Shown here one piece after another: positions 24,201 to 35,954 of a stretch of 64,000 bases of DNA. Position 1 is the stretch's first letter. Each line of letters starts with the position of its first letter. The position numbers and the translations under genes were made by a program. The stretch comes from Ectocarpus siliculosus (Eukaryota > Sar > Phaeophyceae > Ectocarpales > Ectocarpaceae): the NCBI GenBank assembly GCA_000310025.1, contig FN649734.1, positions 3,786,003-3,850,002 of the forward strand. The letters are read 5' to 3'. Under the pieces are notes generated by a model. That model ran no database searches. It had not been told where the DNA came from and worked only from the letters and a program-made list of their open reading frames with translations.

Positions 24201-27200
24201 TCACAGTTTTTGTATCTCCAGGAACCCCTGGGGCCGAGGAAAGTCTTCCAAGCACCCCCCCCCCGCCGGTTCCCCCGACCTTCCATGACAACAGGCACCT
24301 CCATGCGGGCCTTCTTTCGGCGCCTCCCCGATCCCAGCCGCTACAACACGATCACGAACGACGCGCCCGTGTCCTCCAAGAACCCCAGACCTTGGCCTTC
24401 CATCGCTGATTTCGCCGACGAATATCTCGAACTTGACGGACACCACCCCGCCCGCGGGGCACGCCAAGTACTCCCGAGCAGAACTCGCCAGCACTTCTCC
24501 CGCCGGGTGCTTGTACCGGCAACGGGTCGGATCCCCATAAGCTTCTTTGCCGTCGGCGGGGGGGCGGGCGACGGCGGAGACCGGTTTGTGAGCATCATCA
24601 TGTTCTCCAGACGCCGCTGCCAAGGGCTCCCTCCGGCGTGAGGAAAAGCTGTAGACGGGGTCCCCGTTCAGGTATACCTGGGCGTAGAAGCGGTGCGGAG
24701 CGGCGTTGGGACGGGGCTGAAGTGAATGCAATGGGGGGCGGAACGAGAGCGGTCGACGAAAGGCAGCGTTGTGTGGCATCACGTGGAAGGAGGTGTGGGT
24801 GAAAGAACCTTGATCGTTGTAGTCCAGCTACAGGAAAACAAGGGTCGACGGGTCGCGGTCCGCCTCACCGTCGCCACGAAGGGGATCTGAGAAAAGAAGC
24901 CGCAGGAGAGGAGGTACAGTCCCGGCACCACGGCGGTCACGCTTGCACATCCGGGTGTCCACTGATGGGGATTTCCGCAGTGCACCGCCGTAAAATTGGG
25001 CCCACGCGCGGGAGAAGAAATTGGAGAACGGAGAGGGGGGAAGCAGTTAGGATTTGCAACAGAGTGGCGGTTGGGATCAATTCGAGGCAGCTACTCTAGA
25101 ACAGGTAGACGTGACGACTACAGAGCCTACCATTCTTCAGCATACTTCTATTGGTCATGAAAACAGTATATGCCATGCGTCCGACCTTCAAGCGCTCGGG
25201 GGACGCGTTCGCCGCCTCCGCCTCCCACGGCACCCATATCCCGCCACCGCGGCCGCCGCCGCCGCCGCCGCCACCGCCACCACCACCAGCGCCGTCCACC
25301 TGGGAACCGCCGGGAAGCGGGATCCCAGCCGAAGAGAGGCCTCCACCGTCGCCGGTGATGCCGGCGCCGTTGTTTCCCACGCTGTTCCCAGTTGCCGCTG
25401 CTACCGCGGCCGCGTACGCCGCCGAAAAATTGACGCCTCGCCAGAGCCAGCGTCCGAGACTGAGGGATCGGGCCACCCTCAGCTCGAGGTTGGACTGCGC
25501 GGCAAAGAGACGCTCTACGTGCGGCTGGCTTACCGCCACCTGTCGTGTGCGTCGGGAACCCCGGCCAAAAGAGTACGCGAAACACACAAGGTGGGGTATG
25601 GAAGAGAACGGGATGATTGGTTGTTTTCCGCACATTTTCGCCAGATATTGACATGTTGCTGAACTAACTACCTATTAATACGAAATCTAGAAGGTTGTGC
25701 AACCCAGGATGGCAAAGGGTGGCAAAGGAAGAATGGGTTTCGCGGAAGGATTCTGGATTGGGATATTTCCTGAGTTTTGTTTTATCTGGTTTTTGCTTTC
25801 GCGCGGCAGGCCCTCTGCAACACAAATGCCCCAGGGAAGCAACGATGACGCATATTTTGCGTAGATTCGAAATTCCAGGCCGCGCAGGTCCTCCCAACAA
25901 CTCTCGACTGGCATACATCTCGAGGCTAACCCAACGCCTGATGACCTGGGTTTAATCACGCTCCCATGTTCTTGGCAGGGATCACTCGTACCGCGGGCAT
26001 GCAATTCGTACGCGTTTCCTGCAATAATCCCTCCTTTACCTACCAGGCATGTCATTCGAGGAAATCGCTCATTGTCATGCTTCTCGGCCGCAGCCTTCAG
26101 TGATTGTATTCTCAGCAAACGCTTCGGTACACCCCTTCGATAAAACAAAAAACTGCTAAGAAGCCTAACACTCGATATGTGATGGATTTACTACGAGCGG
26201 ATCGCTGGTAGTTACCGACGCTATCCTTTTCGACGAACCTACTTCGAACACGTGGCACACACGACAAAAAGAGAGCTATTAATAGTTGGGCACCCGCTGG
26301 TGGGCACCCGCTCGCTTGCTTAGTCGTACCGTCGACCTCTGGAGCCGGTGGTTTATGTTGCTAATGCGCCGGTCCAGCCCGTCCGCGGTTGTGGTAGCCG
26401 AAGCCAGCGCTCTAGCGGCGCACTCTTCCGCTTGTACGGAAGCCTCTTCGCTGTTTTGTGAGTTCCAATGCCACACAGGATTGGAGGGGGGAGGGGAGGA
26501 CGTCAATGCAAAGGGAGTGATAACGAGGCTCGATTCGAATACGTAGCCAATGGCGGAGGGTCATGACAGCGAGGCATTCCGAGGGATACTCGGTAGTAGA
26601 GGCATGTGCGTCAGGGGCGCTTTTGCTCTGGTGCTTTGTGTACCGTGTAGCTCAATCAAAAACATGCATCGGAGCTTCGTCTGAGCACGCCCCCCCCGCC
26701 ACCAATGTGATATCAACCTGCGGTCGAACTTCACAGCCGAGAGCGTGGATTTCGGGTACAGAGCTACACTCGTGTCCGAAGGCGAACACAGCAATAGTCA
26801 ATCAATCGAGACAGATTGACTACCACCGGGACGCACCGGGTTATCTTGTCTGAGATGCCCGCGCGCTTCAGCTCTGCCCTGATCAGCAGCCTGGCCTCCT
26901 CCCTGCTCAGACCGCCCCCTCCCCGACTCGGCAGTGAATCGGCCCCCCGTTCCTTGCCGCTACCATACTGAACAGCGCCGACTGCTCCTTGGGAGTGAGA
27001 GGTGGAAGGATGATCGCCGCCGCCACCCCTGCCGTCGCCGCCGGCCTCACCACCGCCGTTCCGGTCGCCGTTCCGGTCGCCGTTCCTAGGCCGAAGGAGC
27101 GACGACGCGTTACCGAGGTTGGCTGGAGGAGGTGACGACGTCGAGGCCATGAGGTCCGGGGAGGCCCCGCCAGTCGCTATCGTTGCTGCGGCCGTGGCCT

Positions 27201-30200
27201 TCGCTGATGCTGTCGCCGCTTCGACCGCTGCCGCCGCCGCCCCGGTGACGGTCTTCTTTACCGCTATCAGGTCGTCAGAATCGGCCTGCGCCGATTCAGA
27301 GAGAGCTGGACACAATCAGTGATATTCCTTGTTTCTCTGGAGCTGGCCTTTCGCCGCGAGGCATCACGGTTCTTGGTTGACTGCCGCCAATATTGAGCAA
27401 GACGCATGGAGTGAAACGTCAAAGCTGAGCCACGCTTGCGAGGGCTGACCCTCGGTTCTCTTCTACACGCGATCTTTTTTCTCTCTGCTTGGCTTAAGAG
27501 GCGGCCGGAAAGCGCTGGTGAAGGGATTGTTAAACGTCCAGCTGCTGAGCCTAGCCTACCTTAGGGGATAGGCCACGTCATTGCGGCCCCAAGTCTCGCA
27601 AGCGCGCATAGGTCTGTATCATGCATACCTTGGCCAAGAGACGGCTGGAGAGCCTTTCAACGTCAAGCCTCAGCTCCCCCCTTAGCCCGCAAACCTCGCC
27701 GGAAAGTGCCGTCAGCGAGTGAACCGTTCTCGCAGAGGTTTCGCGGTGATCTGATCCGTCCACCTTCAATCCAGGCGAATGGTTTGCGTGGGAAGGGGCG
27801 AGTGGGGGGCTAGTGGGAAATAGGGAGAGAGGGAGGGTGGCCTTCAACGTACTGTCCACGACGTACTGCATCACCACGTCAAAGAACCGGCGGAATGAAT
27901 CCCCCCAAATCCAACGAGTCACTAGAGACTGGAAGAATTTACGAAGGATGACAGGAAGAGACTTGGCCTACCCAGCGGCACCCTCGATCACAGTAGCGGG
28001 GACAACCACAACACCACCGAAACGGTTGCGTAGGTAGGGCCGGCAACAACGAACAACGCAGACTCAAGTTCCATCCCACACACGTGGCAGCAACACCACA
28101 AACCTTGGTCTGGACGAGAGCTGCGAGGCTGTGCAAGTCCTTGCTGTCCGCCTTCCCCTGAAGCAACAGGGACACGTCTGCCTTGTACGCCTGTGCGCGG
28201 GAGAAGACGCCAGCGTGGACAGCGTAGGTTTGCCCCATGAGGAAAATATTTGTGAAAATGTACCGAACGCTGCCTGTCGGGGTAGACATGAACTTGTGAA
28301 AACTTGCGTAGGAACCGACCCGGTCAGGTCGGCCACACCCTCCAAATCCATCCCTAACCTCAACAACACTGGTGTTGTCAGCAAGAACTGCTGTCCATAC
28401 GTGTGTGCAAGGAACTACCTGTTCCCAACCCAGATGAAAGCCTCTCACTCCAAAACACCTTGGCGTTGAGGAGGGACACGAGCTCTTCCTTGGCCTGGTC
28501 CAAGCCCTTGCCGAGCCCCTCCGCTCGTGCCCGAACGCGGCTGACGCTCTCGTCCAGCTCCAGCCGCAGCCGTTTCACCTGCAAGAAGCAGGACAACACG
28601 CAACAGCATGGAGGCGACACTTGAGTGAGCAGTCGGCAGTTCAGAGAGCACAGATTCCAAGTGTGCGGAAAGCACGACGCAACTGTGTAGCCATCGGTGG
28701 CGAAGCCTGGTCGAGATTCCCTGCACACGCCACAAAATGCCTTCCACGAACCTGCGGAACGGTTGCTGGTGCCCAAAGAGGGAGACAAACACCGAGTGGA
28801 GAAAGGAGAAGGCCGTGAGTTGGTGCGTCCTCTCCATGTGAGGTTTCAACACGGCGTTTTGTAAGACATGTGCTGTAGCGGGTCCAGTTGCTATTGGGCC
28901 GTCCGTTGCCTGGTAACTCGATAGTTCGGACGGTGAGGCTACACAAACCGAACAACATCTAGCACAGGTTTCTCGCGTTTGGGGGGGATCCTATGCACAA
29001 AGATCCATACAAATCAGAGAGGATGGAGGACGACGTGAGAAAGTTCCGCCTTCGGGGGATCACTTAGAGTGGTGGCTTCCGTCTCTACACCGTAGACCCT
29101 AGCAAAAAAAACAAAAATGGAATGGAAGAGTCGGCGAGAGGAGCAAACCTACGGACCTCACGAAAAAACTAGTACTAAAGGTACAAACAGACGTATCCTG
29201 CAGCGCCCTCACCTGAGAGAGTAATTCCTCTTGCTGGGCGCCGCGAGCACGCGCAAGCTGCGCCTCCACCGTGCGGAGTGTGCTCTGACAAGACCCGAGA
29301 GAGGGAGAAAGAAGAACATTAGAGAGGTGCAACGTGAGGCAGGGAACAAAAAATAATATAGAGCCGTGTAATGCGTCCTGGCACTGAAACAAGTAACCCA
29401 GACGCGGTTACAGCTGCTCCCATCACGCTGGGTACCGCTGACAGGACAGGGCGTAGGGAGAGACAAGTGTTTTGGGGGCATGGCCGTGTTTCCCAGGAAA
29501 TGACAATCATGCTCAGCTTCATTTACAACAAGGACATTGGCACTTGCCATCAACACCCACACACACCTCTCGGCCCGCCGACACCGCCGCCTGAACCTGC
29601 GAGGCGGAGATCCCCGAAGGGGAAAAACCGTCATCCTCCCCTCCGCCGCCATCGCGGCCGTCTCTGAGACCGCGAAGGCATGCCCGAACTAGGCCCGGGA
29701 GCTCGCCCCGCGTCACTGGTGAGGCTGCACGTTGTGTGTTCGGTTCAGTTCGAGTTTTGAGGGAGGAAGGGAGAAGGGTTGGGTGGCGGCGATTTCGACA
29801 TCGTTGTGCATGATGCACCGTTGTGCCCAACCAGCAGCCTCGATTCAGGAACCGACAAGCTACCCGCACGTGCAGCTGAATCATTATGTCTCGCATCCCC
29901 CCTCTCGACCCTTCAATGGACACCCGGATCGACCCATTGCTGTATGCAGAAATATCCACCAACCCCCCCCCCCTTCGAAAGATACAACGGAGAAGAAAGG
30001 CCTGAGGACTATCAGGCAGGGGAACTATCCTCTACCTCTTATCTCGCGCCTCCCGCCCGACACAATACTGCTCACCGTCCTACCCTCGAGAAAAGCCTCC
30101 CGAGTGACCCCTCATGAAGGCACATCTGTGCGAGACTGTTTTAGTGCTTCCTAGGACACCAATTCCTCCCGCAATCGAACAGCGAAGCACGTATGGTTTC

Positions 30201-33200
30201 TCGTGGTGCGCTAGTCCGTGCGGTGGAAACCAGCCCAAAACGAAATAGAAACACACAGAGAGCATAACTCGGTCGGGTCCTTGGGTGAGTGAGTTTCATG
30301 ACGTCGGTTGTTGGTCATACCGGGGCTCCTCTCCGCCGCCTCTCTCTCCTCGCGAGCTCTCGCCGTGAGAAGGCGCTCCAGGGCCGGGGACATGGCTTGC
30401 ACGTCCCCTGTTTGCTTCTCCACGAAAGCTCGAACCTGCGCGACGAGTCGGTTCGTTATTGTGTTGGATTAGTTGACGGTTTGTGCACGATAGCCGGAGT
30501 GCCCTAGTGGGAAGCCTCCTGACGACGTACGAACGTGTGGACACAAGCGTTCGGATGACTCGGAAGTGCTTGGAAGGCTAACGGAGGTCCCGTCCAGAAC
30601 TGTTTGTGGCAGCAAGGTTTGTCTTCGCAAGTCAAGGATGAAGACCCCGATGTGGGAGGCACAGTTGATTCGTTAGCACAATTGTTAGTCAAGGGCGTCT
30701 AGGAGTATGGAGCTATGGACGGGGTGGGTGGGACATATACAACGCCACGACTACTAGAAGTCGTCAGTGCCTCAAGAACCGCGACTACACGAGACACCCA
30801 GGCGTTGCTACCGCCGTCACTATCGCCGTTGCCGCCATCACTCCCACGAAGACAAGCCTAACGGGAACACCACACCGAACGACGGTCATATCACTAGTAT
30901 GCAGCAGCAAACTCAATAGCAGCAGCAGCAGCAGCAGCAGGACCAGCACAAGGAATGCAGTGGAGGACACGTACCTCTTCCATACCCGCAGCCCTCGTCA
31001 GGCCGATCTCCACCCTCTCCAATGCCGCAGAAGTGGCGCAGTTGGCATCCAGCTCTGACAGCGCGCTGGCGTCCGCCTTGTCGCGAAGGAGCCGCTCAAA
31101 GTCCACCCAAGACACCTCGACAAGACAGACATATCATGCGGCACAGGAGCGTGGCTAGAGGTTCTTTGTGGCGGCGATGGTATCCGTACAATAGCGGCAG
31201 TATCCACACCCTTATGCTCCCGACGGCAAAAGGACCGCCAAGACAGACGTCTTGGGGCCGTGCGTGATCTCTTGCAAATTAACGACAGTCCTTTTCTGTA
31301 GGCAGCCACAGAAGGGTTATGCGGCGGTCTCGGCGGTGCCGTACGCCAGGGGTTGGGGGGGGAAGCTGCGGTGTATTGTCTGGAGTAGTCGTCAAAACTT
31401 TGTACATGGTGCACACGTGTCGAAACAAGCCGAATGGACGGGTAGGAGGTATGAGCACCCAGCACCTGAGTGAGAAAGATGATTCAAGAGGCCTCGTGCA
31501 TGTGAGCTCGCACGATGATGCCCACGAGAACGGAGACCCAACAACGCGCAGCAGCAAACGTACGCTTTCGTTCATAACCCACGAGGGTTGTTCGGTTGAC
31601 GATGGCCGTACAATAGAGCCATAGCGATGTCTACCTAGCTCGTCATGCACCACAGACTGCATGTTGCCGCACGACCAAAACAATAGCAGCAGGGGCAATC
31701 GTGCCCAAACACGTGTAGCGCGACCGTCACACACAACTAGCGCGACCGTCGTAATACAACATTCCGCCACCTACGGGCGCATTGCCCCGCACCTTGGTGG
31801 CCAGGTCGCCGTCGAGCGCTTCTCTGTCTGCCATTCTCGCCAAGCGGTTCTCCAAGTCTTGTAAGTCCGTTCGAGTGGCAGCCTCTTCGCGCGGACAAAA
31901 CGCCTTCAGAAGTTACCATTGGACCAATGGACGCACGCGCAATAAGTGCAAAATCGCCCACGATGTCCTGAGTTGAATATGTAGTAGGAGCTTGCTCTAC
32001 ACCCACCGTAGGAAATGATTGACCTGCACACTACAGTTCGCGTGTTCCAAGTTGTGAGAGCTACAGGAGGAGTGTGGCCCTGCGCCCCCGACCGACAACA
32101 CGTTCCACAAGAGACAAAACCGTTGACGGAACGTTCTGCAGCTTCTGCGAGTAGAGATGGTTTCACGTTATTTCTTGAGACGTACAGAGCAGAGGTTTTG
32201 GAAGGGGGTGCGAAAGGGACGAGAGCACGAGAACGCCGTTCAGAGAAGGGCGGAAAATGCCAGGAGACCAAAGGCAGTCTAAAACGTTTGCACCTCCTCG
32301 AGGGCAACAACCCCGCACTGGAATAGGGTCCCGGTGGTAGAATCGCGTTCAGGGGGTTCCGGGTCATCTCGATGTGCACTAAGACGTTGTTCAACGTTGT
32401 ACCGGCCACAGCTACCCTGAGGTATCGAAAGTTCTCGACCCGTACGGGTAGGCATGCTCATGGTGGATGCTTCAGCCCTACGGTAGAGCGTGGTTCGGCA
32501 GGAACGTCTGCCATCGGAGGCAATATGGGCACCGCTCCAACAGAGCGTTGACGGCGAAGGAAAATGTTGTCGCAAAGACACGTTCGCGGCGCATCACGCA
32601 CACCTCCAGGTCCGAGAGCCCCGCCTTTCCCGCCGCCGCCTGCCGCGCGGCTTCCACCCCCTTCCTGCTCTCCTCGCGAACCTCCGCCACAGACAGCTCC
32701 AGCTCTCGCGTCCTCTTAGTCACCTCCGACTCTAGCGTCCTGCAAGCCTCGCTCGCCGTCGACTTGGTGCGGCGAGTGTGTTGTTGGCGAGGGCGACGGT
32801 GTTTAAGGGGAGGAGATGGCGAGGGGTTGGCGAGTACTCACATTCTCCTTGCCTGCTGGTGCAACATATTGCTGTCGAAGAGACAAATCCTTTCGAGAAG
32901 CGGCACCATTCCCACAACAGAAGGACATTCCCATCAACTGCCCGGTGCAATGTAGACCTAGCATAAACGGCGCAACAGCACTTCCGGAGAGGGGGGGGAT
33001 ACTGTAGATGTACACATACCGCAAAAACCTGTGGGGTGGGGGAAGGACGACATGAAACATCCCTGCGACTGGGAAGCAACTTTAGTGTTTTCTCTATGCT
33101 GGTTTCTTCGCTGTTCGAGAAATGAGTAGCCCTCGCTGTTGCACCGTATGATTTCGGGAAGAAGGGTGCAACACCGATGCTGGTGCCGCTGCTGTACTGG

Positions 33201-34744
33201 AAACGATTCTGCAGCTTTTGGCGTTGAGCGCAACACCTATCGCGGTAGGCTCCGAAAAGCACAGCTTGGAAGACCTTCGCCACACCACAATGTGCATACC
33301 ATCTGGTAGTGCCAATGCCTCACTATCTCTACGTGCAAACTGTCGAGCTGCTATGTATTTCTATATTGCGCCTTTGTTGCTGCCACTGCTGCTTCTGATT
33401 CTGCTGCTGACCTGCAAATCCCCAAGCCTCGGAACACGGTCAAGAGCAGACCTCAAGACATCCACTTCCTCCCTTGTGCTCCTAGCGTGGCTGTCCATAC
33501 GTCGAGAGAGCTGCGCGAGTGTTGAAGGTACCGCACATGAGGTGTAAACTTTCCGGCACCGCGCTGCTCGAGTGGCTTCATGGACTAGCTGTACCTCTGC
33601 GAGTTCGTCCACTTCTTGGAAGTGGAAACATTGCCATGGTCGAACTAATGCGAAAAGACGACCCCCTGTTCAGCGTACTGTAAAAGTGGTTCTGATTTCG
33701 AACACACATATCTCTTTCTTGTCTGAGATAAATCCCTGCGGATATGCAAATACGGTACATGTGCTTACCATGTCTTCCATGCCCACGAGACGCGCTTCAA
33801 GCCGCCTCAACTCGCTTCTAGATGCCGCCAGCTGGTCGGCGAGGCCATGCGCCGTCGTTTCGACCGCTTCAAACCCTTGCCGCACCGGGGTCTGAACATT
33901 GGTCCAACCGCTGCCAGACAGCGCTTGCAGCTGCCGCGAAAGGGCGCCTACAGCAGGCAGCTTCTCAGAGTCCATCATGCGCCAGTCTCGTCGGCTGATA
34001 GGATCCTACGTTGTTAGGGTGGGGGATAGAGTTGGAGACGCTAGCAACGAAAACTATTTTCAGCCACGCCCGGATGCGCCAACAATCACCCTAGTCGTGT
34101 TCGAAATTGAGGCACTGCGAACCTGCCCAGCCTCCCACTTTCAACCGCGCCATGCCACAGAGAGAGTTGGATCCTTGAAAAACATCATTCCAAGGGGAGC
34201 TCCGTTCTATCTGCTGCCCCCAATCCCGAGCCCAGTAGGGGCTGTCACTCTCAATGGCTCTGAGGCAGCGATCACAGCAGTATCTTGGTCATGCCAAACA
34301 TCGGGTTCGGCACGATCTGTTCTTGACGTCAATGGATTTTCGAATTGTGGCGGGGAAAATGCCCGTCACACTTCAAGAGATGGGACGCGTGTTTGTGGCC
34401 GCATACTGGATACGTTGTGGGTGTGGGTAGTGCGTAAAGCAGTATGGACGGAATTCCCACGGTTGTTTCTTCGGCTGCGTAACAGCAGTCGCTACGTGCT
34501 GTGCTAAGCCAGCTAGATTGCTGTAGCAAACCTGCTTGCGAGTGTATCGGTGTATCAGCAGTTGGGCATTTTGTATCTCGGCACCCAGGCTGCTTACCTG
34601 CCCCAAATCTACTTGTGGTGAAACTCGACTCGTATGCTTAGTGCGTCGTTCTGCTGGTTGTTCACGAGAGCCGTAGGTTGCATCCGGGGAGAAGGGGGCC
34701 ACAGGCACCTTGCATAGATCATAGATCAAGCAACGGTGATGCAT
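24201..34744 (-). CDS. Coiled-coil protein with C-terminal C1q/TNF-like jelly-roll domain, 16-17 exons
   Basis: Minus-strand exons in order: 34744-34598, 34005-33769, 33510-33412, 32762-32604, 31882-31793, 31115-30975, 30435-30321, 29715-29567, 29284-29213, 28578-28459, 28190-28104, 27763-27629, 27285-26837, 26450-26330, 25494-25186, 24961-24869 and 24677-24201. Every junction keeps phase, giving about 999 residues. Exon 1 is less sure; without it an ATG at 33978 gives 941. Residues of about 90-515 are charged heptad sequence with repeats of the type LLRDKADASALSEL, LLLQGKADSKDLHSL and LARMADREALDGDL. A Gly/Ala-rich linker follows. The end reads GLYLLSCGFFSQIPFVATVYLNGDPV ... EYLACPAGGVVSVKFE ... 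GFLEIQKL-stop, which fits the strand pattern and closing motif of C1q-like domains. The domain call is by eye. The order suggests coiled-coil oligomerisation with a C-terminal binding head. No signal peptide or membrane helix was seen, so an intracellular site is likelier. Short exons may be missing. Confidence 0.68.
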
Positions 34745-35954
34745 TGCGGCAAGGTGGACGCGGTTAGTTCTCCCAACTTCCCGAGCAGGTACATCGCGAA
34801 TCGTGAATCTCGCCGCACAGAGGGAGAGGGCGACAAGGAACAGACGATAAGACCCGCTGAAGCAGGCAGAGAGGAACAAGGGAGGTTTTCCGGGCAAGGC
34901 TCTCTTCAAAGGGTCTTTCTACGCCGCCCAGGTGGGGGTCTGTTTGCAGGTCTCAAGCTTGGGGCAGTGGGGGAGCATAGACACACCGGCTTTGTGACGT
35001 TATATACCACACACCCCGCCCGCCCTAACGGCAAACATCTTCGAGTTTTAGGACGACTTGCTTTCGCTCAACAACACGTAGGGTGCTGGTGTATGACGGC
35101 GAACCAATGCTAGCTGTGTCTTCTTGCCTTTGCTTCGGAACGGCCGCGTTTCTGCTTCGAATCCCGCCTTGTTCGTAGAGAGCCAGACCCGTGAAGGGGG
35201 CTAAGACAGGCAGTACTGCACTACCGTTGTCGGCTTGGCTACAGTACATACCAAGTGGAGTCCTGCTTGTAGCCTGCGAAGACGTACTACTACTGCTGTT
35301 GTACCTGCTGTGGATACGTGCAGTTGCGTCACGCCTGTGTGTATTCTCGAGGCTTTCACTTGTGGCCTGCTCTCAAAGGGTGCTTGCGTGAAGCCACGGC
35401 TGTAACGCGCCACAACGCTTCGTATGTACCGTAGGCTACATTAAATGACCGGAGCATGGTACTGCAGTTCCCCGGTGGCCGAAATCTTCAAGGAAGTGAG
35501 GGGTGAGGGAGGCTTCTTTTGTACCATCCCATCGGACGTCTTACGATGATGTTGGGAAAATATTTTAAAAGCTAACCGTCTGGGAAGTGTTGCGGGAACA
35601 GCGGAAGCACCGTTCAAACGTCTGCTAGGGGCCCTAGGCTAAACTATACCTGTATCCCGTTGCAACCCCCAGCGAACAAAAGTCCGCAAAGCGAGCGGTG
35701 GAAGAGGTGGTAAGATGATCAGTCTCTACAAGTGCTCCCAGTGTTGTGAACTGCGCACGAACCCATCACCCTCTCTCTCTCCCTCTGCCTTGCGAAGATG
35801 CAGCCGCGGAACCAAGGGAATCTCCTGAGGGAATGCCCATGCTGCCACATACCCCTCCGCCCCGTTTTTAAACCAGCGGAGCCCCAGTAGGTGCTAATAC
35901 TTGGTACCGTTACACAGGGCTGGCACCGAAAAGGCGGCAGCTGCTGAGGCCAAA
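34745..35954. promoter_or_regulatory. Head-to-head intergenic region
   Basis: About 1.2 kb separates the starts of the minus-strand coiled-coil gene and the plus-strand glycosyltransferase fusion gene, so it should carry both promoters. No TATA or known element stands out. An acceptor-like site at 35918-35927 (gttacacag) may end a 5' UTR intron of the plus-strand gene. Confidence 0.4.
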
